From assembly GCF_002150765.1 (NCBI RefSeq), contig NZ_MUYM01000024.1, forward strand, positions 1-57,760: a stretch of DNA of 57,760 nucleotides, given 5' to 3'. Positions 9,345 to 17,904 of this stretch are shown here, piece by piece. The stretch comes from Lentzea kentuckyensis (GTDB taxonomy: Bacteria; Actinomycetota; Actinomycetes; Mycobacteriales; Pseudonocardiaceae). The notes beneath the pieces are model-generated. The model worked only from the letters and a program-made list of their open reading frames with translations. It was not told the origin of the DNA and made no database searches. Numbering within the stretch: the first letter of the stretch is position 1; each line of letters begins with the position of its first letter. The position numbers were made by a program, and so were the translations under genes.

Positions 9345-10401
9345 ACGCGCGGGCGGCTGCGAGGAAAGCGTCGTTCTCCTCCGGCTCGCCGATCGTCACG
9401 CGGGTGCCCTCACCCACGAACGCGCGCACGACCACCTTGTGCGCCAAGCAGTGCTCGTTGAACGCGGCCGTGCGCTCGCCCAGCGGCAGCCACACGAAGT
9501 TCGCCTGGGTCTCCGGCACCTCGTAGCCCATCGCGAGGAGTTCGCCGCGCACGCGGGTGCGCTCGGCGACGATCGCGCGGCAGCGGACCATCAGCTCGTC
9601 CTCGGCGTCCAGCGAGGCCATCGCGGCCACCTGCGCGAGCGCGTTGACGCTGAACGGCACGTAGACCTTTCGCAGCGCCTCGGCGACCTGCGGCTGCGCG
9701 ACCGCGTAACCGATCCGCAGGCCCGCCAGGCCGTACGCCTTGGAGAACGTCCGGAGCACCGCCACGTTGTCGCGGCCGGCGGCCCACTGCTGCTTCGCCA
9801 GCTCGACGCCGTCCGGGACGTGCGCGTCGTCGACGAACTCCTTGTAGGCCTCGTCGATCACCACGAGCACGTCGCGCGGCACCTTCGCGATGAACGCCTC
9901 GATCTCCTCGGTGCGCAGCGCGGTGCCGGTCGGGTTGTTCGGGTTGCAGACGAACACCATGCGCGTCTGAGGCGTGATCGCCGCGGCCATCGCGTCCAGG
10001 TCGTGCACGTGCTCGGAGGTCAGCGGCACGCGGACCTGCTTGGCGCCGGCGACGTGGACGACGATCGGGTAGGCCTCGAACGACCGCCACGCGAACAGCA
10101 CCTCGTCGTTCTCGGTGCAGGTCGCCTGGACCAACTGCTGGCACAGCGTCACCGAGCCGCAGCCGATGGCCAGGTGGTCGGCGGGGACGCCGAGCTTGTC
10201 GGCCAGCCGCCCGGTGAGTTCGGTACAACCCGAATCGGGGTACCGGTTGATGCCGGTGGCCGCTTCGGCGATCGCCTTGACGACGCTCGGGAGCGGTCCG
10301 GCGGACACCTCGTTGCTCGCGAGCTTGATGGCGCCGGGGATGGTCCTGCCGGGCACGTAGGACGGCAGTGACGCCAGGTCAGCACGGGTTCGCACGGTCA
10401 T
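9334..10401 (-). CDS. pat: HisC/Pat-type PLP aminotransferase (histidinol-phosphate or aromatic amino acid)
   Basis: A 355-residue fold-type I aminotransferase. The substrate and cofactor motifs are clear: [11 protein letters not shown] near residue 27, CNPNNPTGT near 158, and the Schiff-base Lys in [16 protein letters not shown] near 225. Length and start ([19 protein letters not shown]) match the actinobacterial Pat group, which transaminates phenylpyruvate or histidinol phosphate. It is not in a his operon, which favours the aromatic role, and a tyrA gene is present at 42.8-43.8 kb. Its start is divergent from the DLH-like gene. Confidence 0.88.
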   Translation of the reverse strand: MTVRTRADLASLPSYVPGRTIPGAIKLASNEVSAGPLPSVVKAIAEAATGINRYPDSGCTELTGRLADKLGVPADHLAIGCGSVTLCQQLVQATCTENDEVLFAWRSFEAYPIVVHVAGAKQVRVPLTSEHVHDLDAMAAAITPQTRMVFVCNPNNPTGTALRTEEIEAFIAKVPRDVLVVIDEAYKEFVDDAHVPDGVELAKQQWAAGRDNVAVLRTFSKAYGLAGLRIGYAVAQPQVAEALRKVYVPFSVNALAQVAAMASLDAEDELMVRCRAIVAERTRVRGELLAMGYEVPETQANFVWLPLGERTAAFNEHCLAHKVVVRAFVGEGTRVTIGEPEENDAFLAAARAFTS

Positions 10402-10475
10402 GCACCCGATCCTCGCATTGCTCCGTCCGATTGGTCACGTTGACTGGAGTTCACCCTGACGTGCGAGGGTTAGAC

Positions 10476-11117
10476 ATGACCAGTACCCGCATCGAGACGC
10501 TTTCCCTCACCGACGGCCGTGAGCTGCGGGTGACGATCGCCGAACCCGACTCCGCCGTCCGGGGCGGACTGGTGGTGCTGCACGAGGCTCGTGGCATGAC
10601 CGCGGGTGTGCGGACGCTCGCCAGCAGCCTGGCCGACGAGGGCTGGCTCGTCATCGCACCGCATCTCTACGACGAGGACCGCGTGCACGGCGACGACATC
10701 AGGGACCAGGTCAGCAAACTTTCGGGTGACCGTCTTCTGGCTGACACCGATGTCGCGTTCGTCTGGCTGGGACAGCAGGGCGTCAGCGCCGACCGGATGG
10801 GCGTCGTCGGGTTCGACACCGGCGGCACCGTCGCGATGGTGGTCGCCGCGAGCCGCACGATCGGCGCCGCCGTCACCGTGCAGGGCCCCGGAATTCTGGA
10901 GCCGCTGTCCGACGGGCTGCCCGCGCTGGTGGACGTCGCCGGCGACCTGACCTGCCCCTGGCTGGGCATCTACCGCGACGACGACTCGGAAGAAGTGAGC
11001 AAGCTGCGGGATGCGGTGATCAGCTCCGAAACCGCGTCGGATGTGGTCCGTTTCGACGTTTCCAGTGACGAAGCATGGGCTCGTGCGTTGAACTGGTTCG
11101 ACGCTCACATGAGGTAA
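10476..11117 (+). CDS. Dienelactone-hydrolase-like alpha/beta hydrolase, catalytic residues replaced
   Basis: A 213-residue protein with the DLH fold order: early strand GGLVVLHEARGMTAGV, helix, strand, nucleophile elbow, and CPWLGIYRDDDSEE before the last helix. The elbow reads VGFDTGGTVA: the family Cys is Asp. The usual HGF histidine before the last helix is missing (DVSSDEAWARALNW). It is therefore probably not a standard hydrolase and may be a binding or regulatory relative. The start is ATG 10476; the frame is open further upstream but that part overlaps the aminotransferase promoter. Confidence 0.8.
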   Translation: MTSTRIETLSLTDGRELRVTIAEPDSAVRGGLVVLHEARGMTAGVRTLASSLADEGWLVIAPHLYDEDRVHGDDIRDQVSKLSGDRLLADTDVAFVWLGQQGVSADRMGVVGFDTGGTVAMVVAASRTIGAAVTVQGPGILEPLSDGLPALVDVAGDLTCPWLGIYRDDDSEEVSKLRDAVISSETASDVVRFDVSSDEAWARALNWFDAHMR

Positions 11118-11252
11118 GAGTCTTTACGGCGGATTGGAACCGAACCGTCGTCCAGGTACATCTAAGGAGTGCTTCGGACGGCTGACTGGGTGTAGCTGTG
11201 AGTAACGCCCAGTGCTGCGGTGACGAGTTAGCAGTGCAGGGGGTTATGAGGG

Positions 11253-11804
11253 ATGGCTGAAGGCACGGGGACAACTGGCACACCGACGACGACAGGCACG
11301 GGCGCGCCGCCGCCAGCGGAGACTCCAGTGGTGACTCCTGACGTCTCGGCGTCGGTCACCGCGCCGATCACCGCTGAGCAGCTGGCGGCGGTGAAACCTG
11401 TTCTCCAGCAGCAGATGCTGGTCGACAAGGCGGAGGCCAGTCACGCCGCGGCCAAGCTCGACCAGGCGGCGGACAGCGGGAAGCTGACGCTCGACGTGGA
11501 CGCGGCGGACGCGTTGATCAAGGCGGTCGATGCCGCGCGCGACCAGGTGAACGACCTGTGGCGGCGCGCGACCGACCAGCTGGCGAAACCGCTGCAGCTG
11601 GGCGAGAACCCGGTCGCCAAGGCGATCAGTGCACGGTTCGCCGACCTCGCCGTAGGTGAGGACTCAGGTGCCGCGAAGGCGTTGCTCGATCTGTTCAAGG
11701 TCCTCGACGACATCAGCAACGCGTTGAGCCGCAACCGCGACAGCATCCGCGCCGCCGACGAAGAATCCGAGAAGGCCATGAAGAACGCCGGGGGGTCCTG
11801 GTGA
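11253..11804 (+). CDS. ESX-associated PE-like small helical protein
   Basis: A 183-residue protein: a Thr/Gly/Pro-rich N-terminus (1-35) followed by an almost wholly helical body with heptad-like spacing (AEQLAAVKPVLQQQMLVDKA; SNALSRNRDSIRAADEE). No signal peptide or enzyme motif. Its stop overlaps the GTG of the PPE-like gene, which in turn overlaps the EspG gene. Position and helical make-up suggest the short partner of a PE/PPE-type heterodimer exported by type VII secretion. The 135-bp region upstream should hold the cassette promoter. Confidence 0.65.
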   Translation: MAEGTGTTGTPTTTGTGAPPPAETPVVTPDVSASVTAPITAEQLAAVKPVLQQQMLVDKAEASHAAAKLDQAADSGKLTLDVDAADALIKAVDAARDQVNDLWRRATDQLAKPLQLGENPVAKAISARFADLAVGEDSGAAKALLDLFKVLDDISNALSRNRDSIRAADEESEKAMKNAGGSW

Positions 11805-13021
11805 GCGGCAACGACAACAAGGGCAACGACGGCAAGTACGACCACAGCGATCCGTACGAGCCGTACGACTGGATGACGTACACGCACAAGCAGCTCTACG
11901 ACATGGTGCACACGGGCGTGAACCTCGACGGTGCCCTCGCCGCCGCGACGAACTGGCAGAAGATCGGCGAGGAGATCGCCGGCGTGCGGTCGAACCTGCT
12001 CAAGGCCGTCGAGGACTCGACGGTCGGCTGGGACAGCGAGTCCGCCAGGCTGGCGCGCAACGGCTTGACCGAGGTCACCAACTGGGTCGACGACACCGCG
12101 AACTACGCGCACAAGGTGTCGGCCGCGATCACGACGGAGACCAACAACGTCGAGGCCGCCCGTGCCGCGATGCCGCCGCCTCCCGAGGCACCCGCCGCGC
12201 CGGTGCCGACCGAGCCGGCCGTGCTGCGGGACCGGCTGACGTTCTCGGATCGGTCAGCTGACATGTTCGGTGTGGAGACCCTGCGGGAGCCGCGCCTGGT
12301 CGCGACGCAGCCCGGTGAGTTCAGCGGCTTCGAGACCATCGGCAGCAGCCCGGTCGAGACCCTCGCGGCCAACGACGCCTCGCACCGCCTCGCGGCGGAC
12401 GTGATGGCGGCGTTCCAGCGCAACTCGGCCGCGGTCGACCAGACCGTGCCGCAGCAGTTCACCCCGCCGGTGAACCCGATCAACCCGACGCCGACCGGCC
12501 CCGAGCTGGGTGGCGGCCGTACCCCGACGACTCCGGAGACCGGTGTCGGCGGTGGTACCGGAGCCCCGGTCGCGACGACCAACCCCGCAGCAGGCCAGAA
12601 CCGCGGCACCACGAACGCCTCCTCGCGCTACGGCGGTGGTTCTGGTGGTGGACGTGGCGGCGGCGGTGGTCTCGGCGGCAGCTTCGGCATGGCGCGCCCC
12701 TTCGCGACCAACTCCGGCAACCAGGCCGGTGGCGGTGGTGGTGCCGGCGGCCCCGGTGCCGCGGGTGGTGCGGCGGGCGTGAACGAGGTGTCGCGCGGTG
12801 CGGGTGCCGCGGCGGCCGCTGCCTCGTCGGCGACCGGCGGCCAGACCAAGGCGTTCCAGAACCCGCTCGCGATGGGTGGTGCGCCGATGGCCGGCGCGCC
12901 CGCCGCGGGTCAGGGCGGCAACAACGACGAGCGTGAGCACAAGAGCGCGAGTTACCTGGAAGAGGACGACAACGTCTTCGGCTTGGACCGCAAGGCCGCC
13001 CCGCCGGTGATCGGCCAGTGA
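11801..13021 (+). CDS. PPE-like ESX (type VII) substrate with Gly-rich tail
   Basis: A 406-residue protein. Residues ~22-125 form a helical PPE/WXG100-like domain with a Trp-x-x-x turn (NWQKIGEEIAGVRSNLLKAV; VGWDSESARLARNGLTEVTN). A Pro/Ala linker, a region with repeated RLA/VETLAA segments, and a Gly/Ala-rich low-complexity tail (about 270-370) follow. GTG 11801 overlaps the stop of the upstream gene (GTGA). The downstream EspG-like gene starts in the last codons. It is the likely secreted member of the cassette; EspG chaperones bind such domains in the cytosol. Confidence 0.8.
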   Translation: MSGNDNKGNDGKYDHSDPYEPYDWMTYTHKQLYDMVHTGVNLDGALAAATNWQKIGEEIAGVRSNLLKAVEDSTVGWDSESARLARNGLTEVTNWVDDTANYAHKVSAAITTETNNVEAARAAMPPPPEAPAAPVPTEPAVLRDRLTFSDRSADMFGVETLREPRLVATQPGEFSGFETIGSSPVETLAANDASHRLAADVMAAFQRNSAAVDQTVPQQFTPPVNPINPTPTGPELGGGRTPTTPETGVGGGTGAPVATTNPAAGQNRGTTNASSRYGGGSGGGRGGGGGLGGSFGMARPFATNSGNQAGGGGGAGGPGAAGGAAGVNEVSRGAGAAAAAASSATGGQTKAFQNPLAMGGAPMAGAPAAGQGGNNDEREHKSASYLEEDDNVFGLDRKAAPPVIGQ

Positions 13022-13773
13022 GCGAAAGACAGTTCACGGTGAGCTCGCAGGAGTTCTTCCTGCTCTGGCAAGCCGTGCACGGCGAGGACCGCGTCGTGCC
13101 GCTCGGGACTCCCCACGTGGGAGGCACCCGAGCGGCGCGGCAGCGTCTCGTCGAAGCAAGCTCGCAGACGTTGCACGCCCGCCGGCTGGGCACCGTGCAC
13201 CGGCCCGACCCCGATCTGCGCGCGTTGATCGCCGGCCTCGGCGAGTTCGACCGCGCGCTGGAGATCGCGTACTTCAAGGGCACCGAACTGGCCCGCGGCA
13301 TCGCCTGCGCGGGCTGGAGCGGGGCCTTCGCCGCGCGCGTGAACGACAACGTGCACCTGTACGCGTTCCGCCCGACATCGCTGGCCTCGGCCACGGTGTC
13401 ATCGTTGCCAGGCCTCGCACCTGGCAGCGGCCGTGCCGTGAACGTGCGCTGGGACGACTACGTGCGAGCGGGCAAGGCGGGCGAACAGGACGGCAAGCAG
13501 GCGTTCCTGGACGTGCTGCGCGACGCCGGCATCCGTGAACCCGAGGCGCACGCCCTGATGCGCATCGTGACGTCCCGGATCGGCGGCGGCGAACTGGGCC
13601 TCACCGCCCGCAACCGCGACGGGGTGCCGCGGCCGACCGGCCGTTCGGTGTCGTGGCTGGACACGCGTGAGGGCCGCTATCTGCTCCGCAAGCAGGACGG
13701 CTGGCTCGTGCTGGCCCCCGCCGACGCGCCCCGGCTGACCAGCGCCGTCGACGAACTGCTCGCGGCGGGATAG
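13018..13773 (+). CDS. EspG-family ESX secretion chaperone
   Basis: A 251-residue EspG-like protein: FTVSSQEFFLLWQAVHGEDR near the N-terminus and ARGIACAGWSGAFAARVNDN centrally match the family layout, ending with SWLDTREGRYLLRKQDGWLV. EspG proteins bind the tip of PPE proteins and keep them soluble for export by the ESX machine. GTG 13018 overlaps the PPE-like stop by GTGA, so stoichiometric coupled translation is expected. No EccB/C/D/E or mycosin genes are present, so export must use a machine encoded elsewhere. Confidence 0.88.
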   Translation: MSERQFTVSSQEFFLLWQAVHGEDRVVPLGTPHVGGTRAARQRLVEASSQTLHARRLGTVHRPDPDLRALIAGLGEFDRALEIAYFKGTELARGIACAGWSGAFAARVNDNVHLYAFRPTSLASATVSSLPGLAPGSGRAVNVRWDDYVRAGKAGEQDGKQAFLDVLRDAGIREPEAHALMRIVTSRIGGGELGLTARNRDGVPRPTGRSVSWLDTREGRYLLRKQDGWLVLAPADAPRLTSAVDELLAAG

Positions 13774-13783
13774 TTCCACACTG

Positions 13784-13806
13784 TTGGTGGACGCCATGTC
13801 CGCCAA
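13784..13806 (+). terminator. Hairpin after the ESX cassette
   Basis: TTGGTGGAC and GTCCGCCAA pair over 9 bp with one G-T wobble around a GCCAT loop, 10 bp after the espG-like stop. No T-run; a probable terminator. Confidence 0.5.
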
Positions 13807-13848
13807 TCACACATGGACGTTCGGTTGTGCCTCAGTTAGACATGGGGC

Positions 13849-15792
13849 ATGACCGACACCGACGTCGAACTGCTGTGGCGCCCGGACCCCACGAGGGACA
13901 ACGGGATGACCGCCTTCAGGTCGTGGCTCTCCGAGCGCGGCCACGACTTCCCCGACTACGAGTCGCTGTGGGAGTGGTCCGTCTCCGACCTCGAGGGGTT
14001 CTGGGGCGCCATAGCTTCGTACTTCGACGTCCGCTTCCACTCGCCGTACGAGCGGGTGCTGGGCTCCGCGGAGATGCCGGGCGCCGAGTGGTTCCCGGGT
14101 TCTACGTTGAACTACGCCGAACACGCCCTCCGGCACGGCGGTGACGACGACCTGGCCGTGATCTTCCATCGCGAAGACGGTGTGGCCTCTTCTTTGACGT
14201 TCGGCACGCTGCGTTCCCGCGTGGCAGCTTTCCGGGCCGCGTTGGCCTCCCTGGGCGTCTCCCAGGGCGACCGGGTGGTCGCACTCGTCCCGAACGCCCC
14301 CGAAGCCCTCATCGCCTTCCTGGCGGCCGCCTCGCTCGGCGCCACCTGGTCGTCCTGCTCCCCGGACTTCGGCGCCAGAGCCGTCGCCGACCGCTTCACC
14401 CAGATCTCGCCGACCGTCTTCGTCGCCGTCTCCGGCTACGTCTACAACGGACGGTCCTTCGACTGCCGCCCGGTAGTCGAGGAGATCCGCTCGCAGATCC
14501 CGACGCTGCGCGCGACCGTGCTGATCGACTACCTGGACAACGGCTCCTCCCTGCCGGACACGGAGTCGTTCTCGGCGTTGCTCGACTCGTTCGCGGGCGC
14601 TCCGCTGGAGTTCACGCCCGTGCCGTTCGATCACCCGCTCTGGGTGCTCTACTCGTCCGGCACCACGGGCTTGCCCAAGGGCATCGTCCAGGGCCACGGC
14701 GGCATCGTCCTGGAACACCTGAAGATGATCGGCCTGCACAGCGACCTGGGCCCCGGCGATCGTTTCTTCTGGTTCACCACCACCGGCTGGATGATGTGGA
14801 ACTACCTGGTCGGCGGCCTGCTGACGGGCACCACCATCGTCCTGTACGACGGCAGCCCTGCGTACCCGTCGCTGAACACGTTGTGGCACTTGGCCGAACA
14901 ACACCGCGTCACCTACTTCGGCACCTCGGCCCCGTACGTCCAGTCGTGTCTGAAGGAAGGCATCGACCCGTCCTCCCGCTACGACCTGACGGGCCTGCGC
15001 GTCGTCGGCTCCACCGGCGCCCCCCTGACCCCGGAAGGCTTCCGCTGGATCGCCTCGGCCGTCGGCAAGGACGTCCAGATCGCCTCGGTCTCCGGCGGCA
15101 CCGACCTCTGCACGGCCTTCGTGGCCGCCTCCCCGGACCGCCCGGTCTGGCTCGGCGAACTCTCCTGCCGAGCACTGGGCGCCGCCGTCTACGCCTTCGA
15201 CGAGGCCGGCGCTGTTCTGGACGACGCCGTGGGCGAACTCGTGATCACGAAGCCCATGCCGTCCATGCCGGTCTTCTTCTGGGGCGACGCCGACGGCTCC
15301 CGCCTGCGCGACGCGTACTTCGACACCTACCCCGGGATCTGGCGCCACGGCGACTGGATCCGCATCACCCCACGCGCGTCGGCCGTGATCTACGGCCGCT
15401 CCGACTCGACCCTGAACCGCGGTGGCGTCCGCATGGGCACCTCGGAGTTCTACCGCGTGGTCGAGTCCGTCCCCGGCGTCGTCGACTCGCTCGTGATCGA
15501 CACCTCCGGTGTCTCCGAGGGCGAACTGCTCTGCTTCGTGGTGCTGGACGGCGTCGAGCTGGCTGACGTGGAACCACTGCTGCGCAAGGAACTGCGCTCG
15601 TCCTTGTCCCCCCGCCACGTCCCGAACCGCTTCGTCGCCGTGGCCGAGATCCCCAGGACGCTAAACGGCAAGAAGTGCGAGGTGCCGGTCAAGAAGATCC
15701 TCGCCGGCATGGACGTGGACCGAGCCGTCTCCCGTGGCGCGCTGCGCAATCCCGAGTCCCTCCAACCGTTCCTGGAACTCGCTTCGGGATGA
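13849..15792 (+). CDS. aacS: Acetoacetate-CoA ligase (acetoacetyl-CoA synthetase)
   Basis: A 647-residue ANL-superfamily ligase of the length usual for acetoacetyl-CoA synthetase. The AMP-binding P-loop is LYSSGTTGLPKGIVQGHGG near residue 266, with the second motif YGRSDSTLNRGGVRMGTSE near 518 and the catalytic Lys in RTLNGKKCEVPVKK near residue 605. The N-terminal WSVSDLEGFWGAIASYFDV segment is the ACAS N-terminal domain. It activates acetoacetate with ATP and CoA in ketone-body or polyhydroxybutyrate use. It is monocistronic, ends before a strong hairpin, and starts at ATG 13849. Confidence 0.93.
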   Translation: MTDTDVELLWRPDPTRDNGMTAFRSWLSERGHDFPDYESLWEWSVSDLEGFWGAIASYFDVRFHSPYERVLGSAEMPGAEWFPGSTLNYAEHALRHGGDDDLAVIFHREDGVASSLTFGTLRSRVAAFRAALASLGVSQGDRVVALVPNAPEALIAFLAAASLGATWSSCSPDFGARAVADRFTQISPTVFVAVSGYVYNGRSFDCRPVVEEIRSQIPTLRATVLIDYLDNGSSLPDTESFSALLDSFAGAPLEFTPVPFDHPLWVLYSSGTTGLPKGIVQGHGGIVLEHLKMIGLHSDLGPGDRFFWFTTTGWMMWNYLVGGLLTGTTIVLYDGSPAYPSLNTLWHLAEQHRVTYFGTSAPYVQSCLKEGIDPSSRYDLTGLRVVGSTGAPLTPEGFRWIASAVGKDVQIASVSGGTDLCTAFVAASPDRPVWLGELSCRALGAAVYAFDEAGAVLDDAVGELVITKPMPSMPVFFWGDADGSRLRDAYFDTYPGIWRHGDWIRITPRASAVIYGRSDSTLNRGGVRMGTSEFYRVVESVPGVVDSLVIDTSGVSEGELLCFVVLDGVELADVEPLLRKELRSSLSPRHVPNRFVAVAEIPRTLNGKKCEVPVKKILAGMDVDRAVSRGALRNPESLQPFLELASG

Positions 15793-15826
15793 TCTAGGTC
15801 ACTCCTGCTCGCGTGAACTGCGGTTT

Positions 15827-15895
15827 AACGCCCCTCTCGACCCCTCCAGACGTGCCCTGACCAGCACGTTCTGGGGTTAGAGGGGGGCGTTTTGC
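15827..15895 (+). terminator. Long two-part hairpin terminator after aacS
   Basis: Outer arms AACGCCCCTCTCGACCCC (15827-15844) and a matching GGGGTTAGAGGGGGGCGTT pair with a small mismatch. Inner arms CCAGACGTGC and GCACGTTCTGG extend the stem. The stem is followed by TTTTG. It separates aacS from the tRNA genes. Confidence 0.8.
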
Positions 15896-15947
15896 AACTC
15901 GGTTGGGGACCTGTGTAACCTATGCGTCGTGGCCAAGGATGGTCCCG

Positions 15948-16037
15948 GGAGGCTTCGCCTAGTCTGGTCTATGGCGCCGCACTGCTAATGCGGTTTGGGG
16001 TAACCCCCCATCCCGGGTTCAAATCCCGGAGCCTCCG
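15948..16037 (+). tRNA. tRNA-Ser (anticodon GCT)
   Basis: Acceptor GGAGGCT pairs with AGCCTCC (16030-16036), discriminator G. The anticodon arm CCGCA-CTGCTAA-TGCGG gives GCT, followed by a long variable arm as expected for Ser and a T-arm with GGGTTCAAATCCC. A possible promoter is TTGCAA (15892-15897), an 18-bp spacer and TAACCT (15916-15921). The terminal CCA is not encoded. Confidence 0.95.
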
Positions 16038-16078
16038 CAAGGCCGAGCCTCTTGAGGATCGGTTATAATTGAATACCT

Positions 16079-16154
16079 GCGCTCGTAGCTCAACGGATAG
16101 AGCATCTGACTACGGATCAGAAGGTTACAGGTTCGAATCCTGTCGAGCGCGCCA
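16079..16154 (+). tRNA. tRNA-Arg (anticodon ACG), CCA encoded
   Basis: Acceptor GCGCTCG pairs with CGAGCGC. The anticodon arm TCTGA-CTACGGA-TCAGA gives ACG, and the T-arm contains GGTTCGAATCC. CCA is encoded at 16152-16154. A perfect -10 TATAAT lies at 16064-16069, so it likely has its own promoter. Its A34 is the substrate of TadA, whose gene is at 45567. It borders the lower-GC block, and tRNA-Arg genes are frequent integration sites. Confidence 0.96.
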
Positions 16155-16157
16155 GAC

Positions 16158-16197
16158 CAAGGGCCCTGCATATTTCTTGCAGGGCCCTTGGGGTTTT
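16158..16197 (+). terminator. Intrinsic terminator after tRNA-Arg
   Basis: Perfect 13-bp arms CAAGGGCCCTGCA and TGCAGGGCCCTTG around a TATTTCT loop, followed by GGGTTTTT. Classical form. Confidence 0.92.
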
Positions 16198-16577
16198 TCG
16201 CGACTCGGCCGCCCTCTGCTGCAAGTCCGGTGTGGCCAGTGTCACGTGACCAGTGGTGCCCGCCGTGCGGGTGGCCTGGGTGCGGCCGTGTGGTGCATGG
16301 TTCGTAAGGGGCGGAAGTTCACGTTGTGGCTCGAGGTGCTGTGGAGATAACAGTTTTATGAGAGCATGACCAAGAATTGGACATAAATTCCATTAGGTCA
16401 AGAATTGTTGTAATGGTGAAGCTTCACGGTCGTTGCTGCACAACCGCGGGTTTGGCCACTTTGACCTGGGGATATGCGTCAAGTGGCTGATCTGAGCGAA
16501 AGGGAATACGCGACACGCGGGGCCCTTCGATACTTGGGTGTCATACAGCTGTCAAGAAGATCGTGCTATCTTGCTGT
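16198..16577. other. Non-coding, partly AT-rich junction between the tRNAs and the cytidylate kinase
   Basis: About 380 bases with no convincing gene. From roughly 16350 to 16420 the base content falls well below that of the window. CAAGAATTG occurs twice (16371-16379 and 16399-16407), 28 bp apart. A TATCTT at 16567-16572 sits 5 bases before the kinase ATG and would give a nearly leaderless transcript; no good -35 was seen. It may be the left edge of an acquired segment. No integrase and no second copy of the tRNA-Arg 3' end was found in the window. Confidence 0.5.
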
Positions 16578-17297
16578 ATGGACTTGAAAGCTCCAGGCGA
16601 GCCAATGGAGCCGCAGGAAATATCTTCGCTCGATTGGGTGAAGCCTGTCGTTGTGGCAGTGGACGGCCCAGCGGCTGCCGGGAAGACCACGACCTGTGTG
16701 GCTCTGGCTGAACGGTTCAAACTCGGCTATCTCGAAAGCGGTCGGACTTACCGGGTAATTGCTTTTGAAGCCCTGCAGCGCGGCGTCCCGACGGTCGATC
16801 AGGGAAATCTGGTGGCCTTGTGTGACCAGTTGCTGGAAGAGAGTCGCGATCAAGACCTGCTTACTTCCGAGAAGTATCAGGGCGCTGATCTCCGGTCTCC
16901 CTCGGTCAACGTCGCGGTGTCGGACGTCGCGCGGATCGCAGAGCTGCGCAAGCGGGTGACGCAGCTGGTGCGCCTGTGGGCGACGCGGCAGCGGAGGTGC
17001 ATCATCGAGGGCCGCGACATCGGCACCGTGGTGTTTCCGTCCGCCCCGGTCAAGTTCTACCTGACCGCGAGCCCGGAGGTGCGGGCACGGCGGCGTCTGG
17101 ATCAAGAGCGGCGAGGCTCTTATGAGGACGTGCTCAAGGACGTCATTCGCCGCGACCGAGCCGACATGTCCAGGGCGGTTTCACCGCTCATGCCCGCAGA
17201 TGACGCAGTGACCATTGATACGACGTATCTCACGCTCAAAGAAGTGCTTCGCCAGATGGGTTCTGTGTGCGAGAGTAGAAGCGTAACATTTTCATGA
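16578..17297 (+). CDS. Cytidylate kinase (Cmk-type), probably an extra copy
   Basis: A 239-residue P-loop kinase with Cmk motifs in order: VVAVDGPAAAGKTTT near residue 26, YLESGRTYRVIAFEAL near 51, IIEGRDIGTVVFPSAPVKFY near 141, and RDRADMSRAVSPLMPADDAV near 191. Cmk phosphorylates CMP/dCMP with ATP. The SGAMYR core is changed to SGRTYR. Housekeeping cmk normally sits beside der or ribosome-related genes; here it lies after tRNA-Arg and before a HIT hydrolase in lower-GC DNA, so a special role is likely. ATG 16578 lacks a ribosome site and may be leaderless; ATG 16605 is an alternative. Confidence 0.85.
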   Translation: MDLKAPGEPMEPQEISSLDWVKPVVVAVDGPAAAGKTTTCVALAERFKLGYLESGRTYRVIAFEALQRGVPTVDQGNLVALCDQLLEESRDQDLLTSEKYQGADLRSPSVNVAVSDVARIAELRKRVTQLVRLWATRQRRCIIEGRDIGTVVFPSAPVKFYLTASPEVRARRRLDQERRGSYEDVLKDVIRRDRADMSRAVSPLMPADDAVTIDTTYLTLKEVLRQMGSVCESRSVTFS

Positions 17298-17427
17298 TCC
17301 CAAACGACGGTGACGTGCTAGCAGTTGTTCGAGCAAGATCACAACTTCACACACTCGAACGGTGGACTCCGAATCGCACTCGATGGTTTTCGCGCTACGT
17401 TGTCCATCCGCTTCCGAGGGGTGGTTG

Positions 17428-17904
17428 ATGGTGACGGCGCGTGAGAAAAGGGGCGTTATGGGGAAGCTAGTCGAAGGAGAGGGTGCCGGAGTCAGATCGG
17501 ACGGTCCGGCTGATTGCCTGTTCTGCAAGCTGGACGACAGCTCCCTGAACGACATCCTGATCGAAAGTTTCAGCTTTGTCGTCCGGCGGGACAACTTCCC
17601 GGTTTCCAAGGGGCACGTCGAAGTGGTGCCGCGCCGGCACGTCGAATCGTTCTTCGACTTGACGGCGACGGAGATCGCCGAGGCCTACGAGCTCATGCAG
17701 GACGCGCGGAAGAAGATCGACGACGAGTTCAGCCCCGCCGCGTACACGATCGGAGTCAACGACGGCACCGCCGCCGGCCGGACGATCGATCATCTCCACA
17801 TCCACCTCATCCCGAGGTACGAGGGCGACGTCGAAGATCCTCGCGGCGGCATCAGGCAGATTCTGCCGGGCGCTCATCCGGACAAGTGGGCACTGAAGCC
17901 CTGA
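17428..17904 (+). CDS. HIT-family nucleotide hydrolase (Ap4A-hydrolase/HINT-like)
   Basis: A 158-residue protein with the full HIT layout: a CLFC zinc pair, NFPVSKGHVEVVPRRHVESF, and the catalytic triad DHLHIHLIPRY, then a PRGGIRQILPG tail typical of the Ap4A-hydrolase-like branch. HIT enzymes hydrolyse or transfer nucleoside monophosphates from dinucleotides or phosphoramidates. ATG 17428 has GAGGGG six bases upstream; ATG 17458 is the other option (148 residues). It follows the cytidylate kinase by 130 bp, and its 3' end overlaps the convergent methyltransferase by 53 bp. A second HIT protein lies at 20331-20993. Confidence 0.88.
   Translation: MVTAREKRGVMGKLVEGEGAGVRSDGPADCLFCKLDDSSLNDILIESFSFVVRRDNFPVSKGHVEVVPRRHVESFFDLTATEIAEAYELMQDARKKIDDEFSPAAYTIGVNDGTAAGRTIDHLHIHLIPRYEGDVEDPRGGIRQILPGAHPDKWALKP

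Noticed and set aside
13807..15618. 603-codon minus-strand frame opposite aacS
   Set aside because: The plus strand encodes a complete acetoacetyl-CoA synthetase with all motifs.
16069..16350. 93-codon frame over tRNA-Arg
   Set aside because: It translates the tRNA itself (CARSSTDRASDYGSEGYRFE), a well-known false gene.
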